Assembly: GCA_001796355.1 (NCBI GenBank)
Contig: MGMG01000082.1
Location: 1-60,926 of the forward strand
DNA length: 60,926 bases
Direction: 5' to 3'
Source of the DNA: Chloroflexi bacterium GWB2_54_36
GTDB taxonomy: Bacteria > Chloroflexota > Anaerolineae > Anaerolineales > Anaerolineaceae
Part shown: one piece after another, positions 8,892 to 17,050 of the stretch
Numbering within the stretch: the first letter of the stretch is position 1
Layout: every line of letters begins with the position of its first letter
Made by a program: the position numbers and the translations under genes
The notes under the pieces: generated by a model
What the model saw: the letters and a program-made list of their open reading frames with translations, nothing else
What the model was told of the DNA's origin: nothing
Database searches by the model: none

Positions 8892-10121
8892 TCAATGATT
8901 CGAGAGTTGGTCGAACCAGACGTTCGGTTTGCGGATGGCCCACCAACGTACCCAATAAAGCATGATCGCCAACAGGAATGGTTGTGCAAAGAACAGGCCA
9001 GGGTTTGCAGAGGCGGGATTTCCCGCTTTGGTTAAATATATCAGCCAGAGACCTGCCAAAAGCAGCAAGGCAGCCAAGCTGGAAAGCACAATCCCAGCCC
9101 GCGGCCAGCGTTCATTCCACAGGCAAAACGAAAGAATTACCGCAGGGAAGGCAACTAAAAATACAGCCGGTTCAGTTGGCAGACCAATCCATGGAGCCAG
9201 TGTGAGGGTCAGTAAACCGGTCCAGAGAAATCCGTCGAAGTCGGTCTTTTTAGAGATGAACCATTCGATAAACAAAACCAGACCGGTCAGCGCCGAAAGA
9301 ATAATGCCCAGCCGTTCCCCCGCCGCTGGAAGGAATGATTGCAGTACAACGGATATGGTTGGGTTGGTTGGGTTAGGTTGAATGATCACGCGCAGGTAAT
9401 CGATGATCCATTGGGGACGAATCAGCGCTACAGTACCAGACAAAAGGATGATGGTTGCAAAAAACCAACCCGCTAATTTGGCATGGCGGTAACGGAAACT
9501 CCAGATAATGACAAAGAAGGCAAAAAGCAGCATGGCCTGCGGCTGGATGGTCGCCATTCCAAGAAGCACTCCGGCGAATTCATACTGGCGGGATCGGATG
9601 GCAAGAAATACCGAAGCGATCAATAAACTAACAAGGATGGACAAATTACCGGTCATAAGTGGGTACAACCCGTGAAACCATAACAATCCAAAAAGCGCCA
9701 ACAACCCCAGCAACAGTGGTTTGACCCGCCAACGAGCCATGCTTAGACTGATGAGCACCAGGCCGATAAGGATACCCTCCGATACCACCATCCACACTGC
9801 CCTCGCCCAAACAAAATCACGCACGATTGCAAAAGGAAGTATGAAAAATGCTGCATAAAGCGGATGTCCATATCGCGCTCCGGGATCGAGAGCCACCCCG
9901 GCGCCCCGTGCAAAACTGACCATTGAATTTTGGGCAGTCTCACTGTACGGGTTCACCCCATCGATAAACAGTGAGCGCGCGGAGAACCAATCGACGAAAA
10001 AATGTTCACCCCCCGGATAATTTAGGGTATATTGGTAATTTCCCCATACCATCAAGGCTAACGCACCGCTGATAAGGACGATCAACAGGATCAAAGTTGT
10101 TATCGGTCTGCGCCGAATCAT
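8892..10121 (-). CDS. GT87 (DUF2029) family membrane mannosyltransferase-like protein, cluster gene 4
   Basis: 409 residues from the ATG at 10121 (MIRRRP). A longer reading to 10190 would run into the divergent nitrilase promoter. It has about ten membrane spans. An outer loop carries FFVDWFSARSLFIDGVNPYS, then RYGHPLYAAFFILPFA and LYPLMTGNLSILVSLLI, the pattern of GT87 proteins. The GT87 family includes mycobacterial alpha-(1->2) mannosyltransferases that use polyprenyl-phosphate-mannose. Here only the family can be claimed. The gene is divergent from the nitrilase gene, with 89 bp between the two start codons, and opens the four-gene minus-strand run ending at 4298. Confidence 0.75.
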   Translation of the reverse strand: MIRRRPITTLILLIVLISGALALMVWGNYQYTLNYPGGEHFFVDWFSARSLFIDGVNPYSETAQNSMVSFARGAGVALDPGARYGHPLYAAFFILPFAIVRDFVWARAVWMVVSEGILIGLVLISLSMARWRVKPLLLGLLALFGLLWFHGLYPLMTGNLSILVSLLIASVFLAIRSRQYEFAGVLLGMATIQPQAMLLFAFFVIIWSFRYRHAKLAGWFFATIILLSGTVALIRPQWIIDYLRVIIQPNPTNPTISVVLQSFLPAAGERLGIILSALTGLVLFIEWFISKKTDFDGFLWTGLLTLTLAPWIGLPTEPAVFLVAFPAVILSFCLWNERWPRAGIVLSSLAALLLLAGLWLIYLTKAGNPASANPGLFFAQPFLLAIMLYWVRWWAIRKPNVWFDQLSNH

Positions 10122-10169
10122 GTGTATGGCTGCCTGGTGGGAGGTGGGATGCAGGGCGACGGCTCTATT

Positions 10170-10200
10170 TTGCCCGTCAAACTCCGCCAACTATTATAAT
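10170..10200 (+). promoter_or_regulatory. Promoter of the nitrilase-family gene, near-leaderless
   Basis: A perfect TATAAT -10 lies at 10195-10200. A weak -35 (TTGCCC, 10170-10175) is 19 bp upstream. Transcription would begin near 10207, only a few bases before the ATG at 10211. The alternative ATG at 10199 lies inside the -10 box. The promoter position therefore supports the 10211 start and a very short leader. Confidence 0.6.
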
Positions 10201-10210
10201 GGATATCAAT

Positions 10211-11023
10211 ATGACAGCAAAAATCGCACTGGCTCAATTCGAAATCGCCCTCGGCGACCCCGAGGAAAACCTGCATACCGGCTTGTCTGCCATTGACCAG
10301 GCCGCAAAGCAAGGATGTCAATTGGTCCAGCTCCCCGAACTTTGGCTGAGCGGATATGATTTGCCCAACTGCGAGAAGTACAGCCGGTTGACCAGTGAAT
10401 GGCTCCAACGCCTTCAAGCGGCGGCCGATTCCAAAAATCTGGCTATCGGCGGGAGCTTTATCACCAACCAGGACAGGCAGTATTACAACACGTATCTATT
10501 GTTTCAGCCTGGCCAGCTCGAACCAGCCCGGTATAACAAAACCCACCTTTTTCAATCATTGGGCGAGCAAAACTATTTTTCTCCTGGCGACCATCTGACT
10601 GTGGTTCAGCTACCCTGGGGCAAAGTCGGGCTGGCAATTTGCTACGATTTACGCTTTCCGGAATTGGTGCGCGCTTATGCAGAACGCGGGATCGTATGTC
10701 TTTTAGTGGCAGCTGAATGGGGGCAAAGCCGCGCTGAACATTGGCGCACCTTACTGAAGGCTCGCGCCATCGAAAACCAGATATTTGTGGCTGCAACCAA
10801 TGGCATCGGACCGATTCATGAAAATCAATTGGCCGGTTACAGCGCAGTGATCGACCCGTGGGGAGCTGTTTTGACCGAAGGCAGCCCCGATGAACCGGCT
10901 CTCCTCACAGCTAACCTGGATTTTGCGGAAATTGATCGAGTGCAGCAGGTTGTGCCTTCCACCATCGACCGTCGAACAGATTTATATCAACAGTGGTTCA
11001 AGGAAAATCACCCGACCGGATAA
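10211..11023 (+). CDS. Carbon-nitrogen hydrolase (nitrilase superfamily)
   Basis: 270 residues from the ATG at 10211, chosen because family members start with KIALAQF just after the Met and because the -10 box overlaps the ATG at 10199. The catalytic triad is complete: Glu43 in LPELWLSGYD, Lys110 in RYNKTHLF and Cys144 in AICYDLRFPEL. The CYDLRFPE signature is that of omega-amidase/NIT2-like and related amidases, which hydrolyse C-N bonds of small amides such as alpha-ketoglutaramate or deaminated glutathione. Substrate is not decided by sequence. The gene stands alone on the plus strand inside the GT-C cluster and ends 14 bp before the convergent stop of the next membrane gene. Confidence 0.88.
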   Translation: MTAKIALAQFEIALGDPEENLHTGLSAIDQAAKQGCQLVQLPELWLSGYDLPNCEKYSRLTSEWLQRLQAAADSKNLAIGGSFITNQDRQYYNTYLLFQPGQLEPARYNKTHLFQSLGEQNYFSPGDHLTVVQLPWGKVGLAICYDLRFPELVRAYAERGIVCLLVAAEWGQSRAEHWRTLLKARAIENQIFVAATNGIGPIHENQLAGYSAVIDPWGAVLTEGSPDEPALLTANLDFAEIDRVQQVVPSTIDRRTDLYQQWFKENHPTG

Positions 11024-11037
11024 CGGCTCTGCAGCAA

Positions 11038-12579
11038 TTATTTTTTTCCGAGCAGCACGCTTACCTTGTCCTGAAATAAGATTACCCAGCCCGCTTCGGT
11101 TGCCTTATCAACCAGGCGCACTCCCTGCATCACAAGAATGTAATCCACCTTCCAATGCTCCAGCGTCTCTTGCCAGTCCCCTCTGGCCTCCATAGTGTCA
11201 ATCACTTCCTGAAAGATGGCGCCGCCGAATAAATCTGCCCGCCCATCGATAAAAACCTTATAATCCCGCAACCGCCAATCAAGATAACCACCCCAGCCGT
11301 AGTCGTTGAATATATTTCCGGGCTTTCCATATTTCTCGAGATAATCGACGGCCGCGATCGGATAATAACTTTGCATATTGGCTTTAACAATCACCGGATG
11401 GGTTACATAGATCAGCCGGCCAAATGCAATGAGCAGGATCAGTCCAACAAGCGTCAGGTTTATGGCTTTCCGCAGCCAGGGAGATATGGATTTCTGAGCA
11501 CGGGCTGACTCTCTGCTGCGCTTATTTCCTTCTTTCAACTGTTGCAGTCGTGGCGAAATCAAATCGCCCCAGACGGTGGTTGCATGATTAGAAAGCACCA
11601 CCGCGATAAACAATGCAAAAGGCGCAAAATTGCGCTGGGACAAAAGAGAAGTCACACCAAAAAGGGTCAACCCCGCAATTTCACTTCCGCTGGCGCGTTT
11701 GCCAGACCAGGCCAGCGCAACCACGCACGCAAACAACAATACCAGGTAGGGCAGAGTTTGCGCCATGTGAAAGTCAGGCGATGCCCATTCGATGATATAT
11801 TGCACCCCTGCTTCCTCGCCAATGGTCTGGAAGGGAATTTTCCAGGTATTAAAGCCATTGGGATTGATCACCACCGCGAGCAGGCTGATCGCGGTCCAAT
11901 CTGCGAGCCGGCCAATTTCTGGCCAGGTCAGCGTCGAAATTTCTGCCGGCCGCAGCACGCGATCCAATATCAACCCGCCAATGGTTACACCCAGTAGCAT
12001 GAACCCAAGCGAATATCCGGCGTGCAAATTGCCCCAAAGGATAAACACAAGCGGTAGCGGCCATAATAACCTGGTTTTTCGCTGCACATACTGCTGCAGC
12101 CAATAATTCAGACCGGTGAATAACAAGAAGCTGATTAACTGGGGTCTTGGCGACCATACCAGCGCCATTACTGAGCTGGCCAACACGATTATCCCGGCTT
12201 TCATAAACACACCGCCGCTTAAGGTGCGGTACAACAGCGCCATCGTAGTAACCACCAGCAGCGCCACATACAAACCCAGCCCGATCGTGCCGCCGTACTG
12301 GTAAGTGAGGTACAAAATCACCTCGGACAGCCAACTGTGATTTACCCATGGCACGCCAAAACGGGTGAATGTCAGGGTATCGGTCAGATATGGTCGGCCG
12401 GTGGTGACGGTTTCTTCCCCCGTTCGCAAATGCCACCACATGTCGGGGTCGACCGGTACTCGCGCAGCCATCAGGAAAACCAATGCCAGTGTCAACACGA
12501 GCATCAGGGTTTGAAGCGAAGCAGTCGATGAAGTTTGTTGGGTTGATTTCACAGTCTGGCTGGTCCTGTTTTTGGGCAT
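11038..12579 (-). CDS. Multi-span membrane protein, GT-C-like, cluster gene 3
   Basis: 513 residues. After a Ser/Thr/Gln-rich cytoplasmic N-terminus of about 22 residues and one membrane helix, the first loop reads PVDPDMWWHLRTGEE, with an acidic-aromatic motif, then PWVNHSWLSEVILY. About ten more spans follow. The soluble C-terminal domain has IFNDYGWGGYLDWRL and KVFIDGRADLFGG, motifs I know from a family of uncharacterised bacterial membrane proteins related to the GT-C fold. Catalysis has not been shown for that family to my knowledge. It starts 2 bp after the stop of the upstream membrane gene, so the two are a tight pair. Confidence 0.65.
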   Translation of the reverse strand: MPKNRTSQTVKSTQQTSSTASLQTLMLVLTLALVFLMAARVPVDPDMWWHLRTGEETVTTGRPYLTDTLTFTRFGVPWVNHSWLSEVILYLTYQYGGTIGLGLYVALLVVTTMALLYRTLSGGVFMKAGIIVLASSVMALVWSPRPQLISFLLFTGLNYWLQQYVQRKTRLLWPLPLVFILWGNLHAGYSLGFMLLGVTIGGLILDRVLRPAEISTLTWPEIGRLADWTAISLLAVVINPNGFNTWKIPFQTIGEEAGVQYIIEWASPDFHMAQTLPYLVLLFACVVALAWSGKRASGSEIAGLTLFGVTSLLSQRNFAPFALFIAVVLSNHATTVWGDLISPRLQQLKEGNKRSRESARAQKSISPWLRKAINLTLVGLILLIAFGRLIYVTHPVIVKANMQSYYPIAAVDYLEKYGKPGNIFNDYGWGGYLDWRLRDYKVFIDGRADLFGGAIFQEVIDTMEARGDWQETLEHWKVDYILVMQGVRLVDKATEAGWVILFQDKVSVLLGKK

Positions 12580-12581
12580 GG

Positions 12582-14231
12582 CTAAGGTTGGCTTGGGTAG
12601 ATGGCGAGTTCTTCAGGCCTGACAGCAGCGGAAAGGGCGTAAAAAACCCTATAGTCGCCGATTTTCGTCTCTTTATAAGTCACATCCATTGCAACAAATC
12701 CACTTCGTAGGCGCCGGTCCAGCTCAGGATTTTTGCTGGTGACATAGGCGATGCGCTGACTGGCCTCTACCATCCGGTCATAAGGTGGATAGCGGTCGTC
12801 ACGGGATGTATACCGCAAATCAGGGTGATAGGGCAGATGAGGAACAAAAATTAACTTCTCGTCCGTTTTGAAAGCCAGCGGGTAGCTGATCCAGTAATTG
12901 GTGTACCCACGTGTTTCTCTGTTTTCGTCGAGAAATTGGATTAATTCATCCATATATTGATGATTTAAACGCGCAGGTTCGTAAAATTGGGTGGTCAGCC
13001 CCGGCGGATTTTGCAAAATGGACTGAATGTTTCCTATGGACTGATAAACCAGCAGGAAAACGATCACCACTCCGGCTGCAGGCTTTTTACCCGTCCAATC
13101 TGCGGCAACAAATCCGGCTACTACCGCCAAAGCGATCTGGACTGGTAAAAAATAACGCCCGGAAGGATCAGCCCCAAAGGATGTAAAAATAAATGCAGCC
13201 GCCAGAGTCAACGCAATTCCCCCGTAAATTGCCAGAACCGCGCGCCCGGAAAATGGTCGGCTCATTTTCCTCATCCCGGCATATAGAATGACCGCCCATA
13301 CACCGACCACGGCTGGAATAAGCGGCTGAACAATCCAATTGACCTCCCAAGGTGGCCGCAACCCCAGGATGGCGCTGGAACCCAATAGCATCAGGCTGGA
13401 AATATGACTCAAGATCCGCGAAGCGTAACTTCCGCCTTCGACGGCTATCGCAGAGCCAAATAATTCCCCGGTAAGCGCCTGAAAACCGTTTTGTGCGGCA
13501 TACAGCCACCAGGGCAGCGCGCCAATCAGTACCCCCGCCAACCCAAAACCGATGAGAAAGGTCAAAGTGCGCCAAATCCTGGCCTTTACAACTTTATATA
13601 AAATGAAAACCAGCATGGGGACGGCATAAACCAGCGTCAATCCATTGACCCATAAGCCCAGGCCGGTAAACAACCCTAGAATCAACGCCGGTAAAGCGCT
13701 GTTTTTCGTAGAGCTTTTTCTCTCCTCAATAGACTTCAGTCGGTCTACCAACCAGAAACCGGCGATTAAAATAATGTTTCCCAGCAACAGCGCCTCACCA
13801 TAACCGCCCAGGCTGGCGGTTGTGTACAGGGTCATATTTACTGCCGGTACAGCCAGCAGGACCCCGCTGATCGCCGCTGCCCTGGGATTACCCGCCAGTC
13901 TGGCAACAATCCACATAGTCGTCAGGATCGTCCCAAGATACAACAGGGACTGGACCAGACGAATGACCCAAATCTGCTCCCCAAACAACCAGAAACCAGC
14001 AGCGACCAGGTACGCATCTGCGCTGCCCATATAGGCCTGTCCGTAAAAAAAGATCGGCCGTTCCCCCTGCAAGATATGTTTGGCCATGAGTGCAACAACG
14101 GCTTCATCAGCATTGAAAGGGATTGCATCTCGGATTAATGCCCAAATTTTTACCCCGGCCTGGAGAAGTATGACTACAATTATCCAGACGGTCAGGTTTT
14201 TGGCTTTTACAGAAGAAACTAGTTGGTTCAT
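12582..14231 (-). CDS. GT39/GT83-like membrane glycosyltransferase, cluster gene 2
   Basis: 549 residues from the ATG at 14231; a TTG at 14249 would add six residues. The first outer loop carries IPFNADEAVVALMAKHILQG, with the DE acidic pair of GT-C enzymes, followed by FFYGQAYMGSADAYLVA. About eleven membrane spans are followed by a soluble C-terminal domain of about 130 residues. The motif order resembles ArnT-like and other polyprenyl-phosphate sugar transferases. It opens a two-gene minus-strand unit with the 11038-12579 gene and is divergent from the next GT-C gene (62 bp between starts), which suggests shared control of the cluster. Confidence 0.7.
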   Translation of the reverse strand: MNQLVSSVKAKNLTVWIIVVILLQAGVKIWALIRDAIPFNADEAVVALMAKHILQGERPIFFYGQAYMGSADAYLVAAGFWLFGEQIWVIRLVQSLLYLGTILTTMWIVARLAGNPRAAAISGVLLAVPAVNMTLYTTASLGGYGEALLLGNIILIAGFWLVDRLKSIEERKSSTKNSALPALILGLFTGLGLWVNGLTLVYAVPMLVFILYKVVKARIWRTLTFLIGFGLAGVLIGALPWWLYAAQNGFQALTGELFGSAIAVEGGSYASRILSHISSLMLLGSSAILGLRPPWEVNWIVQPLIPAVVGVWAVILYAGMRKMSRPFSGRAVLAIYGGIALTLAAAFIFTSFGADPSGRYFLPVQIALAVVAGFVAADWTGKKPAAGVVIVFLLVYQSIGNIQSILQNPPGLTTQFYEPARLNHQYMDELIQFLDENRETRGYTNYWISYPLAFKTDEKLIFVPHLPYHPDLRYTSRDDRYPPYDRMVEASQRIAYVTSKNPELDRRLRSGFVAMDVTYKETKIGDYRVFYALSAAVRPEELAIYPSQP

Positions 14232-14292
14232 CGTTTCTATTTTAGTCAATTAATCCGTAAACCAGCCTTTCAGCGACCCGTCAGGTTTGACC

Positions 14293-15591
14293 ATGATCCG
14301 TAATTTTCGCCTTCGATACCTCATCCTTTATGCCTTCATCGGAATTGTCAGTTGGTTTTACTTGTCCGGGATCTTAAACGTACCTTTTCATCCCGACGAG
14401 AGCACCTATATCTATACCAGCAGCGACTTCGAACTATTCTTTCAGGAACCGTCCTCTATTTTCTGGCAGCCAGACCCTTCAGACGCGCTCCGCCAGCGGT
14501 ACCGCCTGCTTGACCCGCCCCTTGCGCCAACCTGGGTCGGTTTTGCCCGCTGGGTAACCGGCCAGCCTGCTTTACCCTTAGATTGGGATTGGTCAAAGAC
14601 TTGGGAAGAAAATTCGAATGCTGGAGCGCTGCCGGATCCCGGTCTATTACAAACCGCCCGGTTGGCGATTGGACTGTTCTTTCCGCTGACGTTGTTTTTT
14701 GCATTCCGTGCGGGAAAAGCGCTCGGTGGCGGGCTAACTGGATGGATCGCGATGCTTTTAACCTGGAGCAATGCGTTGATCCTGCTGCATACCCGGCGTG
14801 CCATGGCGGAAGGCCTGCTGGTTATGGGGGTGTTTTTCAGTCTGTGGGCACTGGCTGCCTGGAAAAAACATTTATGGTTGAGCGCAATCCCGCTGGCGCT
14901 GGCATTTAATGCCAAATACTCGGCAGCTCCGCTGGTTCTGGTTGGCATGGGTGTCATCCTGTGGGCGCCTGGCGAAAATAAAATTACTTGGCGTCAGAAA
15001 TTAATTCGCCTGGCGGGGTTTCTGGCGCTGTTTGGCGGGATCACCCTCCTGCTAAACCCTTTTCTCTGGGCTCACCCTTTCCAGGCGCTTACAGCTGCCC
15101 TCCATGCCCGTGTGGACTTCATGGCGGCTCAAACCGCAGATTATTTTTCAACCGAAACGCCGTTGGCGCCTGCGACCTTCCTTCAAAGTTTGCTGGCTAT
15201 GACGGTTCAACTCTTTTTCACCCCGCCCGCTTCGGCTGAGGTTGCAAATTACCTTCCGCAGACTCAAATATTTATCGACCGGTATCTTGCCAACCCGTTC
15301 AACAGTCTGCTGCGCAGCTTTGCGGGTGGCGGCTTGCAACTGGGATTGTTGTTGCTCGGTTGGGTTAGCTTGATCCGGAGCACGGTTTCAAAGAAACGTC
15401 CTCAGACAATATTCTTAACCGCATTCATCGCTGAATTTGCGTTCATGCTTGCAACTACCAACGTTGCTTTTCAACGTTATTACATGGTTTTAATCCCACT
15501 GGTCGTCCTGGCTTCCAGCCTTGGGGTCAACAACCTGGTGGCTAAAATTCCTCTCCCGGGAAGAAAAACACCAGGAGAGGATGGTTATTAA
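14293..15591 (+). CDS. GT39-like membrane glycosyltransferase, cluster gene 1
   Basis: 432 residues from the ATG at 14293; a TTG six bases earlier is possible. The N-terminal helix is followed by VPFHPDESTYIYTSSDFELF, where the DE pair is the GT-C acid motif, and by RLLDPPLAPTWVG. A later loop has HTRRAMAEGLLVMG, like the helical motif of ArnT/PMT relatives. About ten spans are visible. Unlike its neighbours it lacks a large soluble C-terminal domain and ends in a short basic tail. It is the only member of the cluster on the plus strand. It probably transfers a sugar from a polyprenyl-phosphate carrier; specificity unknown. Confidence 0.7.
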   Translation: MIRNFRLRYLILYAFIGIVSWFYLSGILNVPFHPDESTYIYTSSDFELFFQEPSSIFWQPDPSDALRQRYRLLDPPLAPTWVGFARWVTGQPALPLDWDWSKTWEENSNAGALPDPGLLQTARLAIGLFFPLTLFFAFRAGKALGGGLTGWIAMLLTWSNALILLHTRRAMAEGLLVMGVFFSLWALAAWKKHLWLSAIPLALAFNAKYSAAPLVLVGMGVILWAPGENKITWRQKLIRLAGFLALFGGITLLLNPFLWAHPFQALTAALHARVDFMAAQTADYFSTETPLAPATFLQSLLAMTVQLFFTPPASAEVANYLPQTQIFIDRYLANPFNSLLRSFAGGGLQLGLLLLGWVSLIRSTVSKKRPQTIFLTAFIAEFAFMLATTNVAFQRYYMVLIPLVVLASSLGVNNLVAKIPLPGRKTPGEDGY

Positions 15592-15690
15592 AGTTATCGT
15601 ATCTCGGTTTGACGTACAAAGCCTGGTATATCAGATATTTAGCCTTCAACCTGATCTTTCGCGAGCTTCCACACAAGATGAGTCGGTGGT

Positions 15691-16818
15691 TCAGATGTGT
15701 TTGAAGTACACCCGGTGGTTCTTATATGCCTTTCCACCCATAGTGATCAAGTCTTTGCGCATTTGAACCGCGGATTCCGCTACCTGGGTCAATTCGTAAT
15801 GCTCAAAGTTGTAGCCATGAATGGTTTTATCCATTTCTGCATACATCAGCGCATTGCCACCGAAGCCCTGATATTCCGGCAGCATCCCGGCGCCATTCAA
15901 GGAAACCCAATTTGTCTTTTTGCTGTTAATGATCAGGTCGATGATCGACCAGGGAGTCAGGCGGCCTTTGGCGCGTTGCAGCGCCGCTGAAAGATCCGGG
16001 AAGCCAAGCAAAAATCCAACCACTTTCTCTTCGTAAAGCACGATTTTGATTAGCTTAGGATCCGCCACCGTCAGGAGCGTTTGCAACGTGTAATCGATCT
16101 CCTTCTTGGTCAGCGGGTAATACTCCCAGTTGTTGACGAACGTATTGTTATAGGCTTCGCCAATCCGATCTGCCCAGGCTTTCAGGTCTTTGGTGGTTGG
16201 GAAAGTTTTTACCTTGAACTTTCCTTTTTCGAGTACTTTCTGCGCCACCAAGTGAACCTTCTCAGGCAGCTTGAACGAGGCAGCCGGAATGTAACACGAG
16301 ACAAAGTCAACCTCTTTTTGGAAGCCTAGCGTTTCCACCAGCCGGACATAATATTCCGGATTGTAGTTCATCATCGTCATCATCTGGCGATGTTCGAACC
16401 CTTCGATCTGGATACCATAGCCGTCAAACGGACTGAAACCCTTCGGGCCGACAACCTCGTCCAGGCCGCGCTCACGCGCCCACTGGAACACGCGCTCGAA
16501 AAGCGCGTTGGCTACCTCTTGATCATCGATGCACTCGAACAAATAAAACTGGGCGATATGTGTTCCGTGATAAGCATTGAAGGGCTTGTTCTCCATTGCA
16601 CAGATCCGCCCAACCATTTTTCCATCCCGGCGGGCGACAAAACATTGGCCATCCGAATGTTCGTAGAACGGATGCTTGCCCGGATCGATCATGACTTTGA
16701 TGTCGCTCAGAATGGGTGGAACCCACTGCGGAATATTTTTATATATCTCGAATGGAAAATTGACGAATTCATTGATCGCTTTTTTGTTCTTTATATCTAA
16801 AAGTTCAACCGTAATCAT
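15691..16818 (-). CDS. GNAT-fold N-acetyltransferase-like protein, paralogue A
   Basis: 375 residues. It is clearly homologous along its length to the gene at 58159-59277. Both have a FVNFPFEIY/FIDFPHQLY start, KHPFYEHS/RHPFYRHS, then VGRI, VGPKGF/LGPRGF, and a C-terminal LNGAGMLPEYQGFGGNALMYAE or equivalent. The latter (PEYQGFG) resembles the acetyl-CoA pyrophosphate loop of GNAT enzymes. The long form of about 370 residues may hold two GNAT-like halves. Acceptor unknown. The gene is single, with its own promoter about 45 bp upstream of the start, and converges with the GT-C gene ending at 15591. Confidence 0.7.
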   Translation of the reverse strand: MITVELLDIKNKKAINEFVNFPFEIYKNIPQWVPPILSDIKVMIDPGKHPFYEHSDGQCFVARRDGKMVGRICAMENKPFNAYHGTHIAQFYLFECIDDQEVANALFERVFQWARERGLDEVVGPKGFSPFDGYGIQIEGFEHRQMMTMMNYNPEYYVRLVETLGFQKEVDFVSCYIPAASFKLPEKVHLVAQKVLEKGKFKVKTFPTTKDLKAWADRIGEAYNNTFVNNWEYYPLTKKEIDYTLQTLLTVADPKLIKIVLYEEKVVGFLLGFPDLSAALQRAKGRLTPWSIIDLIINSKKTNWVSLNGAGMLPEYQGFGGNALMYAEMDKTIHGYNFEHYELTQVAESAVQMRKDLITMGGKAYKNHRVYFKHI

Positions 16819-16868
16819 ATTGGCCTCGCATCGGTGCGGAATAAGGATGAGACAGAAAAGTTGCGATC

Positions 16869-16896
16869 AGTATACTCTCGAATGGTTTATACGCAA
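16869..16896 (-). promoter_or_regulatory. Sigma70-type promoter of GNAT paralogue A
   Basis: On the minus strand TTGCGT (16896-16891) is followed after 16 bp by TATACT (16874-16869), about 50 bp before the ATG at 16818. The match to the consensus hexamers is four to five of six each. Motif-based only. Confidence 0.45.
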
Positions 16897-16962
16897 GCGA
16901 AACAGGCGCAATTTTTCCCTCATCGGCAGCCGTTTACCCTGGTTGCCTTTCCTGCTCATCTA

Positions 16963-16974
16963 AAATTCGAATTT
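16963..16974. promoter_or_regulatory. 12-bp perfect palindrome upstream of the SulP gene
   Basis: AAATTCGAATTT is a perfect 12-bp palindrome about 77-88 bp before the chosen start of the SulP transporter, in the roughly 230-bp divergent intergenic region. It could be an operator for a dimeric regulator or chance AT-rich symmetry. No other gene lies in this interval. Confidence 0.3.
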
Positions 16975-17050
16975 AATCTCCACAAGAAGTAAATTGAGTA
17001 GTAAGATAAGCGCTTTGTTTACTTCTAGCAGAAATATTTTATTGGATGGG

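Noticed and set aside
10097-10210. Longer N-terminus for the nitrilase gene
   Set aside because: It would overlap the start of the divergent GT87 gene and the promoter. Family members begin at the KIALAQF strand.
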